From Arenimonas daejeonensis (GTDB taxonomy: Bacteria; Pseudomonadota; Gammaproteobacteria; Xanthomonadales; Xanthomonadaceae), in the NCBI RefSeq assembly GCF_007993735.1, contig NZ_CP042453.1:2480001-2544000 (forward strand): a stretch of 64,000 nucleotides of DNA, read 5' to 3'. Of this stretch, positions 1 to 7,849 are shown piece by piece. The stretch's first letter is position 1; every line of letters begins with the position of its first letter. The notes beneath the pieces were generated by a model. It ran no database searches and was not told the origin of the DNA. It was given only the letters and a program-made list of their open reading frames with translations. Both the position numbers and the translations under genes were made by a program.

Positions 1-426
1 GTCGCGGCGCAGCGAAGGCGTGTACGGATCGCCGAAGTCCACATGCAGTACTTCCCCGCCTTCGCCGTGCCAGAAGCTGGACGTGCGGCCCCAGGTGTAG
101 TCGATCAGCTGGTCCGGAAGCGCGAGCACACGCGGGCCAAAACGCTCGGTGATGCCGCCGACCGTATTGATCGCCAGCACACGCTGCGCACCGAGTTCCT
201 TCAGCCGCCACAGGTTGGCGCGATAGTTCACGCGGTGCGGCGGCAGCGAATGGCCCTCGCCGTGCCGGGCCAGGAAGGCGACACGCTTGCCGGCGATGCG
301 GCCGACCCGGATCGGGCCCGAGGGTGCGCCGTAGGGCGTGTCGCCCGACACCGCTTCGGCGTCCTGCAGCGAAGCCAGCCGGTACAGGCCGGTGCCGCCG
401 ATCACGGCCAGGTCGATCGCCGCCAT
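1..426 (-). CDS. S-methyl-5'-thioinosine phosphorylase, N-terminal part (runs off window)
   Basis: Phosphorolytic cleavage of methylthioinosine to hypoxanthine and methylthioribose-1-phosphate, in salvage of polyamine-derived methylthioadenosine. Reading from the ATG at 426 gives 142 residues before the window ends. VIGGTG (8-13) is the N-terminal phosphate loop of family 2 purine phosphorylases; RHGEGH (54-59) followed by PPHRVNYRAN is the family signature, and NTVGGI follows. The start lies one base after the hpt stop (TGA G ATG), so it is the last visible gene of a four-gene operon. Its product hypoxanthine is the substrate of the upstream hpt, which favours thioinosine over thioadenosine as substrate; that specificity is inferred from context and family. 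The C-terminal specificity residues are outside the window. Confidence 0.85.
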   Translation of the reverse strand, partial: MAAIDLAVIGGTGLYRLASLQDAEAVSGDTPYGAPSGPIRVGRIAGKRVAFLARHGEGHSLPPHRVNYRANLWRLKELGAQRVLAINTVGGITERFGPRVLALPDQLIDYTWGRTSSFWHGEGGEVLHVDFGDPYTPSLRRD

Positions 427-427
427 C

Positions 428-973
428 TCAGGCTCCGAGCGCGTACAGGGCCGGCAGGTTGCGGCCCTGTTCGTGGAAGTCCATGCCGTAGCCGTAAACG
501 TAGCGGTCGGGCACTTCTAGCGCGATGTAGTCGGCCTCGATGCCCTCGACCCGGCGGTCGTGGTCCTTCACCGCCAGCACGGCGATGCGCACGTCGGCCG
601 CGCCTTCGTCCTCGCACCAGTGCTTGACCGCCTTCAGCGTGTGGCCTTCGTCCAGGATGTCGTCGGCCAGCAGCACGCGGCGGCCGCGCAGCGGCGTCGC
701 CGGGCGGTGCAGCCAGGCCAGGCCCGAACCGGTGGTGGCGCCGCGGTAACGCGTGGCGTGCAGGTAGTCGAACTCCAGGTCCACCTGCATTTCCATCGCC
801 AGCTGCGCCGCGAAGGGCATGCCGCCATGCATGATCGTCAGGTACACGGGGCGCGGTCCCTCGGCGTAGTCGGCGTCGATCAGGGCGGCGATGCGCCGGA
901 TCCCGGCCTCGATATGCGCACGGTCGAACAGCACCTCGGACTTCTTCAGCGCATCGGCGAGATGGTTCTGCAT
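428..973 (-). CDS. hpt: Hypoxanthine-guanine phosphoribosyltransferase
   Basis: Converts hypoxanthine or guanine plus PRPP to IMP or GMP (purine salvage, cytosolic). 181 residues, normal for the family. The PRPP-binding signature VLLADDILDEGHT is at about 100-112, and TIMHGGMPFA near 46-55 fits the dipeptide loop region. I chose the ATG at 973, one base after the nagZ stop, rather than an upstream in-frame start inside nagZ, because the family begins at MQNHL-like sequence and because of translational coupling. The neighbour downstream (thioinosine phosphorylase) would deliver hypoxanthine to this enzyme. Confidence 0.93.
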   Translation of the reverse strand: MQNHLADALKKSEVLFDRAHIEAGIRRIAALIDADYAEGPRPVYLTIMHGGMPFAAQLAMEMQVDLEFDYLHATRYRGATTGSGLAWLHRPATPLRGRRVLLADDILDEGHTLKAVKHWCEDEGAADVRIAVLAVKDHDRRVEGIEADYIALEVPDRYVYGYGMDFHEQGRNLPALYALGA

Positions 974-974
974 G

Positions 975-1982
975 TCAGGCCACTCCCAGGTCTTTGCCGG
1001 ACAGGTCGGCCCGGGCGCCATCGTAACGTGCGTCGGCCAGCAGGCCGTCCCAGCCGGTGTCGCCGCGCCCCATCAGCGTCGCCAACGCGGCGCCGTCCAC
1101 GGCGCGACCGTCCATGGCCTTGAGCGAATCGGCCACCAGGGCCGGTGCGCAGACCAGCACCACGTCGCAGCCGGCGTCCAGGTGCGCGTCGATGCGGGCC
1201 TTGATGCCTCCGGCCGACTCCGCCGCCGCCATGCCGATGTCGTCGGAGAACACCACGCCGCGGAAACCCATTTCCCTGCGCAGGATTTCCCTGATCCATC
1301 GCGGCGAATATCCCGCCGGCTCAGGTGCCACCGCCGGGTATTTCACATGCGCCATCATCACCGCCTCGGCGCCGGCTTCGATGCCCGCGACGAAGGGAAC
1401 GAGGTCTTCGGCATGCAGCACTTCGAGCGGACGCGTGTCGACCGCGTCGTCGAAATGCGTGTCTTCAAGCACCGACCCGTGGCCCGGGAAATGTTTGAGC
1501 GTGGCGGCCATGCCGGCCTCGTGCATGCCGGCCACGTAGGCACGGGTGAATTCGGCCACGACGGACGGTTCGGCGTGGAAGGCGCGGTCGCCGATGGCGC
1601 GGTTGCCGCGGCCCAGGTCCACGACCGGCGCGAAGCTCAGGTCCACGCCGGTGGCGCGGATCTCGCTGGCCATCAGCCAGGCGTGTTCGCGGGCCAGGCG
1701 CAGGGCGGCGTCGCGGTCGCGTTCGAACAGGTGGCCGAAGCCTTCGAGCCGGGGCAGGTCGGAATAACCTTCGCGGAAACGCTGCACCCGGCCACCTTCC
1801 TGGTCCACGCACAGCAGCTGCGGTCGTGGCGCGGCTTCACGGATCGACCGCGACAGCTCCGCCACCTGCGCCCGCGAGGCGAAGTTGCGCTTGAACAGGA
1901 TCACGCCGCCGACCGACGGGTGTTGCAGCCACTCGCGTTCGGCGGCGTCGAGTTCGTGTCCCGTGATTCCAATCACCAGCAT
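975..1982 (-). CDS. nagZ: Beta-N-acetylhexosaminidase NagZ
   Basis: Glycoside hydrolase family 3 enzyme that removes N-acetylglucosamine from anhydro-muropeptides in the cytosol (cell-wall recycling; in many gammaproteobacteria it shapes the AmpR inducer pool). 335 residues. The hallmark KHFPGHGS is at 163-170, the general acid/base dyad EDTH at 173-176, and the nucleophile aspartate probably lies in VFSDDIGM. VDQEGGRVQR near 59-68 is also typical. The ATG at 1982 overlaps the stop of the CYTH gene (ATGA). A 32-residue upstream extension in the same frame lies inside the CYTH gene and was rejected. Confidence 0.95.
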   Translation of the reverse strand: MLVIGITGHELDAAEREWLQHPSVGGVILFKRNFASRAQVAELSRSIREAAPRPQLLCVDQEGGRVQRFREGYSDLPRLEGFGHLFERDRDAALRLAREHAWLMASEIRATGVDLSFAPVVDLGRGNRAIGDRAFHAEPSVVAEFTRAYVAGMHEAGMAATLKHFPGHGSVLEDTHFDDAVDTRPLEVLHAEDLVPFVAGIEAGAEAVMMAHVKYPAVAPEPAGYSPRWIREILRREMGFRGVVFSDDIGMAAAESAGGIKARIDAHLDAGCDVVLVCAPALVADSLKAMDGRAVDGAALATLMGRGDTGWDGLLADARYDGARADLSGKDLGVA

Positions 1983-2485
1983 CAGGCTTGCTCCGCCGCG
2001 CTCCAGCGCGAGTACGGGCGCTCGGCGAGCGCCAGGTTGTAGAAACGTTGTTCTTCGGTCACTTCGCGGCCCAGCCACGCCGGGCGGGTGTAGGCGGCGT
2101 CGGCCGATTCCAGTTCCAGTTCGGCCACGACCAGTCCGGCATTGTCACCGGCGAACTCGTCCACTTCGAAGGTCCGGCCATCGTGTTCGACGTAGTGGCG
2201 GACCTTGTCGATCAGGCCGCCGACGCAGAGTTTGAGCAGGGCCTCGGCATCGGCCACGGGGATTTCGTAGTCGAATTCCTGGCGGGTGGTGCCGAGTTCG
2301 CGCGACTTGAGGTTGAGGAAGGCCTGGTCGCCGGCGATGCGCACGCGCACGGAGGCGTTCTGGCGTCCGTCGCGCATCGCCGCCATGTCGTTGATGTAGG
2401 CCTGGGCCATGCGAACGGACTTCACGGCCTGTCCGCGCCAGTCCTCGCCCACCACCCGGAATTTCCGTTCGATCTCGATGCCCAT
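1982..2485 (-). CDS. CYTH domain protein (short YgiF-like)
   Basis: CYTH-fold protein of 167 residues; family members hydrolyse inorganic triphosphate or bind triphosphorylated ligands inside a beta-barrel. EIERKF at 4-9 is the defining N-terminal motif. Further charged barrel residues are visible (SVRVRI, FLNLKSR, EFDYEIP, EVDEF, VVAELELES). It lacks the C-terminal CHAD domain of E. coli YgiF, so it is the short form. It is the first gene of the operon CYTH-nagZ-hpt-thioinosine phosphorylase, overlapping nagZ by 4 bp. Substrate is not predictable from sequence; triphosphatase activity is inference. Confidence 0.88.
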   Translation of the reverse strand: MGIEIERKFRVVGEDWRGQAVKSVRMAQAYINDMAAMRDGRQNASVRVRIAGDQAFLNLKSRELGTTRQEFDYEIPVADAEALLKLCVGGLIDKVRHYVEHDGRTFEVDEFAGDNAGLVVAELELESADAAYTRPAWLGREVTEEQRFYNLALAERPYSRWSAAEQA

Positions 2486-2512
2486 CGTTTCCCCGCCCGC
2501 GTCCAGGCGCCC

Positions 2513-2518
2513 ATTCTA
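2513..2518 (-). promoter_or_regulatory. Candidate -10 box for the CYTH-nagZ-hpt operon
   Basis: TAGAAT on the minus strand, 28 bp upstream of the CYTH start. The same TAGAAT hexamer precedes the HerA-like, greB and fdxA genes in this window, which supports it as a local sigma-70 -10 element. No convincing -35 was identified. Confidence 0.4.
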
Positions 2519-2595
2519 ATCGCCCTTCCCCGCCTTGCGCTTTGCGCAAGTAGGGCGGTAGAACTCGTAGGCGGTAGATCTGGCGTGCGCCGCCC

Positions 2596-2699
2596 CGCAT
2601 CGGTAGTGACCCCTGCCCGCCATTCGCAGCGGCGTCCTGCCCAGCGGATGGCGGCCGTTACGGCATCCTGCCTCCACTTCAGGGGTCACTACCGATGCG
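2596..2699. repeat. Nested palindromic intergenic element 1
   Basis: A perfect 20-bp inverted repeat (arms 2596-2615 and 2680-2699) encloses 64 bp. Within that spacer a second stem forms between 2617-2627 and 2644-2654 (11 pairs, one G-T). It lies in the 498-bp gene-free stretch between the CYTH gene and rlmD, and no credible ORF spans it. It could be a REPIN-like element or a structured RNA; the stretch 2519-2595 between it and the CYTH promoter shows nothing else recognisable. Confidence 0.75.
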
Positions 2700-2837
2700 T
2701 GCCGTCGCCACGACTCATCTCCGCGGGCCGTTGAAACCCCACTCGTGCCCTCCGGTCACGAAAAGCACCGGGACCTCGCAGGCTGCGCGCTTCCATGAGT
2801 TCGATAGCCCGGCCCGGAGGGTCCGCAGGTCGTCGTG

Positions 2838-2929
2838 CGTGAGGTCGCTTTCCGGGGCTTCGAAAACATGGACGTTTTCGAAGAGCCTCCATGGATGGAT
2901 TCACGGCGTCCCCGGAAAGCGACCTCACG
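2838..2929. repeat. Nested palindromic intergenic element 2
   Basis: A perfect 20-bp inverted repeat (arms 2838-2857 and 2910-2929), extended outward by a wobble pair and three more pairs, encloses a second perfect 10-bp hairpin (2858-2867 with 2874-2883, 6-nt loop). This leaves a 26-nt unpaired segment 2884-2909 on the 3' side. The outer and inner stems abut without a gap, so the whole could fold as one long stem with a 26-nt bulge. It sits 54 bp beyond the rlmD stop. The flanks 2700-2837 and 2930-2983 hold no gene I can support. Confidence 0.75.
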
Positions 2930-2983
2930 TACGGCGGCCTATCGCCCAAGACGATCACGGCACCAGCACCAGCACCAGCAGCT

Positions 2984-4302
2984 TTACTTCTCGAACAGCG
3001 CGATCGACTCGACATGCGCCGTCTGCGGGAACATGTCCATCGCCCCGACGGCCTTGAGCGTATAACCGCGCTCGCGCACCGGGAACCCGGCATCGCGCGC
3101 CAGCGACCCCGGATGGCAGGACACGTAGACGATCCGGCGGATGCCCCTGAGCGGCAACTGCGCCAGCACCTCGGCGGCGCCGGCACGCGGCGGATCCAGC
3201 AGCAGCTTGTCGAAACCGGCCTTCATCCACGGCTCGGCCGACAGGTCCTTGGCCAGGTCGGCGGCGTGGAATTCGACATTCGCCAGACCGTTCTTCGCGG
3301 CATTGGCGCGCGCCCGGGCCACCAGCCCCGCCTCGCCTTCCACGCCGACCACGCGACCGGCGCGACGTGCCAGCGGCAGGGTGAAATTGCCTAGGCCGCA
3401 GAACAGGTCCAGCACGCGGTCCTCCGGCTGCGGGTCGAGCAGGTCGAGCGCGCTTTCGATCATCTTGCCGTTGAGTCCGGCATTGACCTGGATGAAGTCC
3501 AGCGGTCGGAAATCGAGGCTGAGGTCGTGGCCGGAAATGGCGAAAGACAGCGGCACCTGCTCCGGCCACAACGCATGCACGGATTCGACCCCGCCCGGCT
3601 GCAGGAATACCGCGAAACCCGTGCCGCGGGCGAAAGCGCGCAGGCGCTCGACATCTTCGGCACTCAAGGGCTCGAGATGGCGGAACACCAGCGCCACCGC
3701 CTCGTCGCCGGCGATGAATTCGATCTGCGGCAGGGTGCGCCTGGCGTCGAGCGATTCGACCAGGGCGGCGATTTCCGGAATGCGCAGGCCGATGGAAGGC
3801 ACCACGGTGTGGCAGACGGAGAGGTCGGCGACGAAGCGCGGATTGGTCTCGCGGAAGCCGACCACGGTCTTGCCCTTCTTCTCGACGTAGCGCACCGAGA
3901 AGCGGCCCTTGCGGCGATAGCCCCAGGCCGCGTCCACCAGCGGCGGCAGCACGCGGCCGGGTTCGACATGGCCGATGCGCTGCAGGTTGTCGGTCAGCAC
4001 GCGCTGCTTGGCGGCGATCTGGCGCGACTCCTCTAGGTGCTGCAGCACGCAGCCGGCGCAGGTGCCGAAGTGCGGGCAGCGCGGCTCGACCCGTTCGGGC
4101 GAGGCGACCAGCACCTCCAGGGTCCTGCCCTCGTCGAAGTGGCGATTGCGGCCGGTCTGTTCGACCCGCACGGTTTCCCCGGCAGCGCCCCCGCCACGAA
4201 CACCGCCTTGCCGTCGCGCCGGCCGACGCCACGGCCGTCGTGGCTCAGGTCGTCGATCTGGAGTTCGAATTGCTGGTGCAGCTTGGTGCGGGATCGGGCC
4301 AC
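2984..4302 (-). CDS. rlmD: 23S rRNA (uracil-1939-C5)-methyltransferase RlmD (one apparent frameshift)
   Basis: SAM-dependent RNA m5U methyltransferase of the RlmD/TrmA class. In order: an N-terminal TRAM domain (LQIDDLSHDGRGVGRRDGK), the iron-sulphur cysteines (CPHFGTCAGC), the Rossmann motif VLDLFCGLGNFTLPLA, the DPPRAG motif and the catalytic cysteine in YVSCHPGSLARD. The TRAM part is in a different frame from the rest; a single missing base in the run of G/C near 4176-4180 accounts for it, and the repaired protein is about 440 residues, normal for RlmD. The start is a GTG at 4302 or 4311. Function of the methyltransferase part is secure; the frameshift is probably a sequence error. Confidence 0.9.
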
Positions 4303-4312
4303 GGGGAACACC

Positions 4313-4351
4313 AAAAGAAACGGGGCGCGGATTGTCGCAAATCCGCGCCCC
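4313..4351 (-). terminator. Candidate rho-independent terminator after ydbL
   Basis: On the minus strand a 12-bp perfect stem (4340-4351 with 4322-4333, 6-nt loop) is followed by a T-rich run (GTTTCTTTT). It lies between the ydbL stop and the rlmD start, so it could end the ydbH-ydbL transcript. Since the T-run reaches the rlmD start region, it may also act as an attenuator for read-through into rlmD. Confidence 0.55.
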
Positions 4352-4365
4352 AACTGCTTCGGAAT

Positions 4366-4462
4366 GGCCCCTCCCCCTGCTTGCAGGGGGAGGCCGGGAG
4401 GGGGTGGAACTTCGAGCCAGGACTCACCCCACCCCAACCCTCCCCTGCCAGCAGGGGGAGGG
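4366..4462. repeat. REP-like G/C-box hairpin doublet
   Basis: Two CCTCCCCCTGC-type hairpins: the first pairs 4370-4380 with 4383-4393; the second pairs about 4438-4448 with 4451-4462 and has one bulge. They are linked by a GGGAGGGGGTGG / CCACCCCAACCC segment that can itself pair, giving a REPIN-like doublet. Three relatives occur at 33757-33858. No transposase is in the window. Location is between ydbL and rlmD, a typical non-coding slot. Confidence 0.8.
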
Positions 4463-4471
4463 AGTCGAGCG

Positions 4472-5083
4472 TTACTTCTGCTTCCAGCTGCCGTCGGCGG
4501 CCTGGTACCACCAGCCGGCCCGCGCGCTGGCGACCCACTGTTTGGCGAAGGTCTCGCGGATCTGGGCTTCCCACTCGGGGTGGTTGTTGGCGACGGCGAT
4601 CTCGCGGTACACGGCGTCGCGGTCGCGGTTTTCCTCGGCCACCAGCTGGGTCACCGCCACGCGGTCCTTCAGGCCGACCTTGGTGGCGTCACGCAGCACC
4701 ACGCGGCCGTCCTTGCCGAAACCCAGGGCGCCACTGGTGAAATGTTTTTCCAGGCTGGACTTGAAGCGGGCCGCCATGCGGTCCTGGATCGCCTGGATCG
4801 CCGGCGTGCGGATGGTGATGTCGGCGGTCTGGGCGTGCGCCGAGCTGATGAACAGCGACATCAGGTCGAAGCCCGGCTCACGCGCGGGCGCCAGCCGGGC
4901 CTGCGGGTTGCCGTCGGCCGGCGGGGCCTGGGCTTCGTCGCCCAGCACCTTCTCGACGAACTCTTCGGCCGCTTCCTGGGCTTCGGCCGCCGGGAAATAG
5001 ACGTTGATGGTGACGCAGGCGCCCAGCGCCAGCACGCCGGCCACCAGCAGGGATGAAAACAGGTAGGGCTTGCGTGCGGCCAT
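4472..5083 (-). CDS. ydbL: YdbL family protein with lipoprotein signal (DUF1318)
   Basis: 203-residue DUF1318 protein. The N-terminus is a lipoprotein-type signal (LALGAC near 18-23) followed by VTINVYFPAAEAQ. The C-terminal half matches the YdbL pattern: a conserved helical domain ending in the Trp-containing tail GWWYQAADGSWKQK. E. coli YdbL is about half this length, without a lipobox, and works with the AsmA-like YdbH and the lipoprotein YnbE in lipid transport to the outer membrane. Here ydbH lies 20 bp upstream and no separate ynbE is seen. A good Shine-Dalgarno (AAGGAGAG) sits before the ATG at 5083. Role in lipid transport is inferred from the neighbour. Confidence 0.75.
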   Translation of the reverse strand: MAARKPYLFSSLLVAGVLALGACVTINVYFPAAEAQEAAEEFVEKVLGDEAQAPPADGNPQARLAPAREPGFDLMSLFISSAHAQTADITIRTPAIQAIQDRMAARFKSSLEKHFTSGALGFGKDGRVVLRDATKVGLKDRVAVTQLVAEENRDRDAVYREIAVANNHPEWEAQIRETFAKQWVASARAGWWYQAADGSWKQK

Positions 5084-5103
5084 GTAACTCTCCTTCTCGG
5101 AAC

Positions 5104-7134
5104 CTATTGGATGATCGGGGCCTGTCCTTCGGTCGCCGCCTTCAGGCGGTCGAGCAGGGTTGGCCAGTCGACTTGCCGGCGGAACCCGACCACCTGGATC
5201 CTGGGCAGGCCCGCACCTTCGACGATGGTATAGCCATCGCCGGCTGAACCGACACCCTCCATCGCGCAGACGTTGTCACGCAGGCGGCAGCCCAGGCCGA
5301 TGCGGGCATAGCCGAAATCATCGAAGAACTTCAGCACCTGGGTCTGCAGACCCGCCACCAGTCCGGCGCCGCCGACCTTGGAAATGTCCTCGACCGCGCG
5401 CTGGCTGATGCGCTTCTTGCCCTTCCAGGCGGGGTCGGTCATCAGCCGCGCATCGAAGGCCACCGGCGACCAGTCCACCATGCGCAGGCCTGCGATGCGT
5501 CCATCCAGCCGTCCGGTGATGGCGCCGAAACCGAAGGCGGCGGTCATCGGCTCCATGTCGATGTCCTCGATCGCGACGTCGGCCGACAGGGTCGGCGCGA
5601 TGCCGAAGGGCCGCTCCATCACCAGTTCCGACAGCGAGACGCTGCCGCCGAAGACCTGCATCGCCAGCCCACCGTCCAGTTGCAGTACGCCGCTTTCATA
5701 ACGCGCGGCGGGAATGCGTCCACCCAGGCTGCCGGTGAACGGCGGCCAGCCGAGGCGCTGTGACAAGCTGCCCAGATCGAGATTGTCGAGCGTGGCGCCG
5801 ACCTGGAAGCGGGTGCCACGATTGCCGGCCGGCGCCTGCCAGCGCAGTTCGTCCAGGCGCAGGCTGCCTTCGAGCACGGCCAGGCTGGCCGGTTCGCGCA
5901 GCCGGAGTTCGCCGCCGGCGCTCTCGAACCCGAATCGCGCGGCCCCCAGGCCGATGCCGTAGAGCGCACCGCTGCCCCAACGCAGTTCGCTCGCCACCGG
6001 ATGCGAATCGGCCGTCCAGCCGAGGCTGCCCTCGAGGCCGGCGAAGATGAAACGCTGGCGGGGGTCGACGGCATTGATGCCGGTCAGTTCCATCGCCAGC
6101 GACTGCAGTTCGCCCTGCTGCAGCTGCATCCGCGCCGACAGTGCGCCGGAGAGCACCAGATCGGAAAATCCTGCCGGCGCGAGGAAACCGCTGAGGTAGC
6201 GGTCGCGGGCCACGGCCAGGTCGCCCAGGCGCAGGTCGAGATCGAGCTCCTGGACCGATGCCGCGGCATCCAGCATGGCCCGCCCCTGGGCCTGCAGCAC
6301 GCCACTGTCCGACCAGGCGATCTTCGGCAGCGCCCAGGGGCCGCCACCGGTCTGCTCCGCCTCCACCTGGATCGACACCGGCGTCGCCGGCAACTGCGCG
6401 TACAGGCCCTGGGCCAGGAATTCGCCGCCGCGGGTTTCGATGTCCGCGGTCACCCGGGTGCGGGCGCCCTGCTCCCGATAGTCCAGGTCCAGGTGGCCGG
6501 CCAGTCCGGCCGCGGCCAGCCAGCCGTCCGGTGTTTCCAGCCCGATGCCGTCGAAATCCAGGCCGGCGGCGATCCGGAACGGGCCCTCGGCCGGCGCGGT
6601 GATGTCCAGCCGGCCGCCCAGCTCACCCTGGGTCCACTGCCCTTCGGCCCAGAGCCCGGAGAAGAAGGCCTGCAGCCAGGCCACCGGGATGCGTTCGACC
6701 TGGATGCGCGACAGGTCGGGACTGGAGGCATTCGAAAGGTAGGAAAACTTCTGCTTGCCGACGGAGAGATCGGCGGTCGTGGCCGCGGGAGAAATCGACA
6801 GCGCGAGACGCGACGGCGCCTTGGCGCCTGTCAGCTGCAACGGCCCGTCGCAGCTCCACTGATCGCCCTCGGCGCGCCGCAGCGGGCAACGCCAGACCAG
6901 GTCGCGGGCACTGTAGGACAGCAGCGGAAACTCGAGGGCGGTGGCGCGCAGCTCCAGTTCGCCCTCCCCGGCGCCTTCGGGCCAGGAAAGCCGCATCGAG
7001 ACCTGGTCCAGATGGCCCACGCCGCTGCGCACCTTCGCCACCTCGGCGCGCAGCACGGCCGCCTGCAGCGGCAGGGCCGCGATCAGCAGACCTGCCAGCA
7101 GGAACGCCTTGCCCAGGTTTTCCGGTCGCCGCAT
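5104..7134 (-). CDS. ydbH: YdbH-like AsmA/TamB-type inner-membrane-anchored protein
   Basis: About 676 residues. A signal/anchor (KAFLLAGLLIAALPLQA) is followed by a long beta-rich periplasmic body, typical of bridge-like lipid transport proteins. The C-terminus (RISQRAVEDISKVGG, then FFDDFGYARIGLGCRLRDN and the terminal GF-R-VDW segment) resembles the YdbH C-terminal domain. Two cysteine pairs are visible, near the N-terminus (WRCPL, WSCDG) and near the C-terminus (GLGCRL, NVCAM). Start is uncertain: ATG at 7134 or 7146, or GTG at 7176. It is followed 20 bp later by ydbL, supporting the YdbH assignment. Family recognition rests on the C-terminal pattern and the neighbour, so moderate confidence. 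Confidence 0.65.
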   Translation of the reverse strand: MRRPENLGKAFLLAGLLIAALPLQAAVLRAEVAKVRSGVGHLDQVSMRLSWPEGAGEGELELRATALEFPLLSYSARDLVWRCPLRRAEGDQWSCDGPLQLTGAKAPSRLALSISPAATTADLSVGKQKFSYLSNASSPDLSRIQVERIPVAWLQAFFSGLWAEGQWTQGELGGRLDITAPAEGPFRIAAGLDFDGIGLETPDGWLAAAGLAGHLDLDYREQGARTRVTADIETRGGEFLAQGLYAQLPATPVSIQVEAEQTGGGPWALPKIAWSDSGVLQAQGRAMLDAAASVQELDLDLRLGDLAVARDRYLSGFLAPAGFSDLVLSGALSARMQLQQGELQSLAMELTGINAVDPRQRFIFAGLEGSLGWTADSHPVASELRWGSGALYGIGLGAARFGFESAGGELRLREPASLAVLEGSLRLDELRWQAPAGNRGTRFQVGATLDNLDLGSLSQRLGWPPFTGSLGGRIPAARYESGVLQLDGGLAMQVFGGSVSLSELVMERPFGIAPTLSADVAIEDIDMEPMTAAFGFGAITGRLDGRIAGLRMVDWSPVAFDARLMTDPAWKGKKRISQRAVEDISKVGGAGLVAGLQTQVLKFFDDFGYARIGLGCRLRDNVCAMEGVGSAGDGYTIVEGAGLPRIQVVGFRRQVDWPTLLDRLKAATEGQAPIIQ

Positions 7135-7180
7135 GCTGCCCAGCATAGTGGTTTGACCCGCCCATTGAACGGACACCGCG

Positions 7181-7849
7181 ATGAACCTGCGCCTGCTGCT
7201 GCTCGAGGACGATGCCGTCAGCGCCGCCTTCCTGCGCGAGGCGCTGGCCGCCCTGCCCGCCCGGGTCGATCACGCGCCGGACGTGGCCAGTGCCCGCCGC
7301 CTCGCCGGCTCGGGTCATGATCTGTGGATCTTCGATGCCCGCCTGCCGGACGGCCATGGCGCCGACCTGCTGGCCGAACTGCGCGCATGCGGACTGCAGG
7401 TGCCGGCCGTCGCGCTGACCGCCGAGGACGAACCCCTGGCGCTGCAACGGCTCGAAACCGCCGGTTTCCTGCGTGTCCTGCGCAAGCCGGTGCGTGTGCC
7501 GGACCTGCATGCCAACGTGCGCGCGCTGCTTCCCCGGACCCGTGTCGATGCACCCTGGGACGATGCCGTCGCGCACGCCGCGCTGGGCCAGGATGCCGCC
7601 GCCGTGCAGGCGCTGCGACGGTTGTTCCTGCAGGAGCTGCCGATGCAGGCGCGGGCTGTGGCCGACGCCTGCCGCGCGGGCGACCCGGTGGCTGCACGCG
7701 AACACCTGCATCGCCTGAAGGCAGGCTGCGGCTTCGTCGGCGCGATGCGCCTGCTGGCGGCGGTGCGGGTACTGGCATCGGCCCCCGGGGACGAAGCGGC
7801 GCTGGGGCAATTCGTGCGTCGTGCCGGGGAACTGTCAGCCGGCGCCTGA
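7181..7849 (+). CDS. Response-regulator receiver plus HPt domain protein
   Basis: 222 residues. REC domain at about 1-115: acidic pair in LLLEDDA, phosphoacceptor Asp in WIFDARLPDGHG, conserved Thr in ALTAEDE and Lys in LRKPVRV. An HPt domain follows at about 125-215 with the phosphoacceptor His in EHLHRLKAGCGFVGAM. There is no DNA-binding or enzymatic output domain, so it would be a phosphorelay intermediate combining the middle two steps of a hybrid-kinase relay. No kinase gene lies nearby. It starts about 46 bp from the divergent ydbH gene and its 3' end overlaps the convergent recO by 15 bp. Confidence 0.85.
   Translation: MNLRLLLLEDDAVSAAFLREALAALPARVDHAPDVASARRLAGSGHDLWIFDARLPDGHGADLLAELRACGLQVPAVALTAEDEPLALQRLETAGFLRVLRKPVRVPDLHANVRALLPRTRVDAPWDDAVAHAALGQDAAAVQALRRLFLQELPMQARAVADACRAGDPVAAREHLHRLKAGCGFVGAMRLLAAVRVLASAPGDEAALGQFVRRAGELSAGA

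Noticed and set aside
2891-3394. Open frames over the nested palindrome at 2838-2929 and the rlmD 3' end
   Set aside because: Start inside the palindrome and run antisense to rlmD; no independent evidence of coding.
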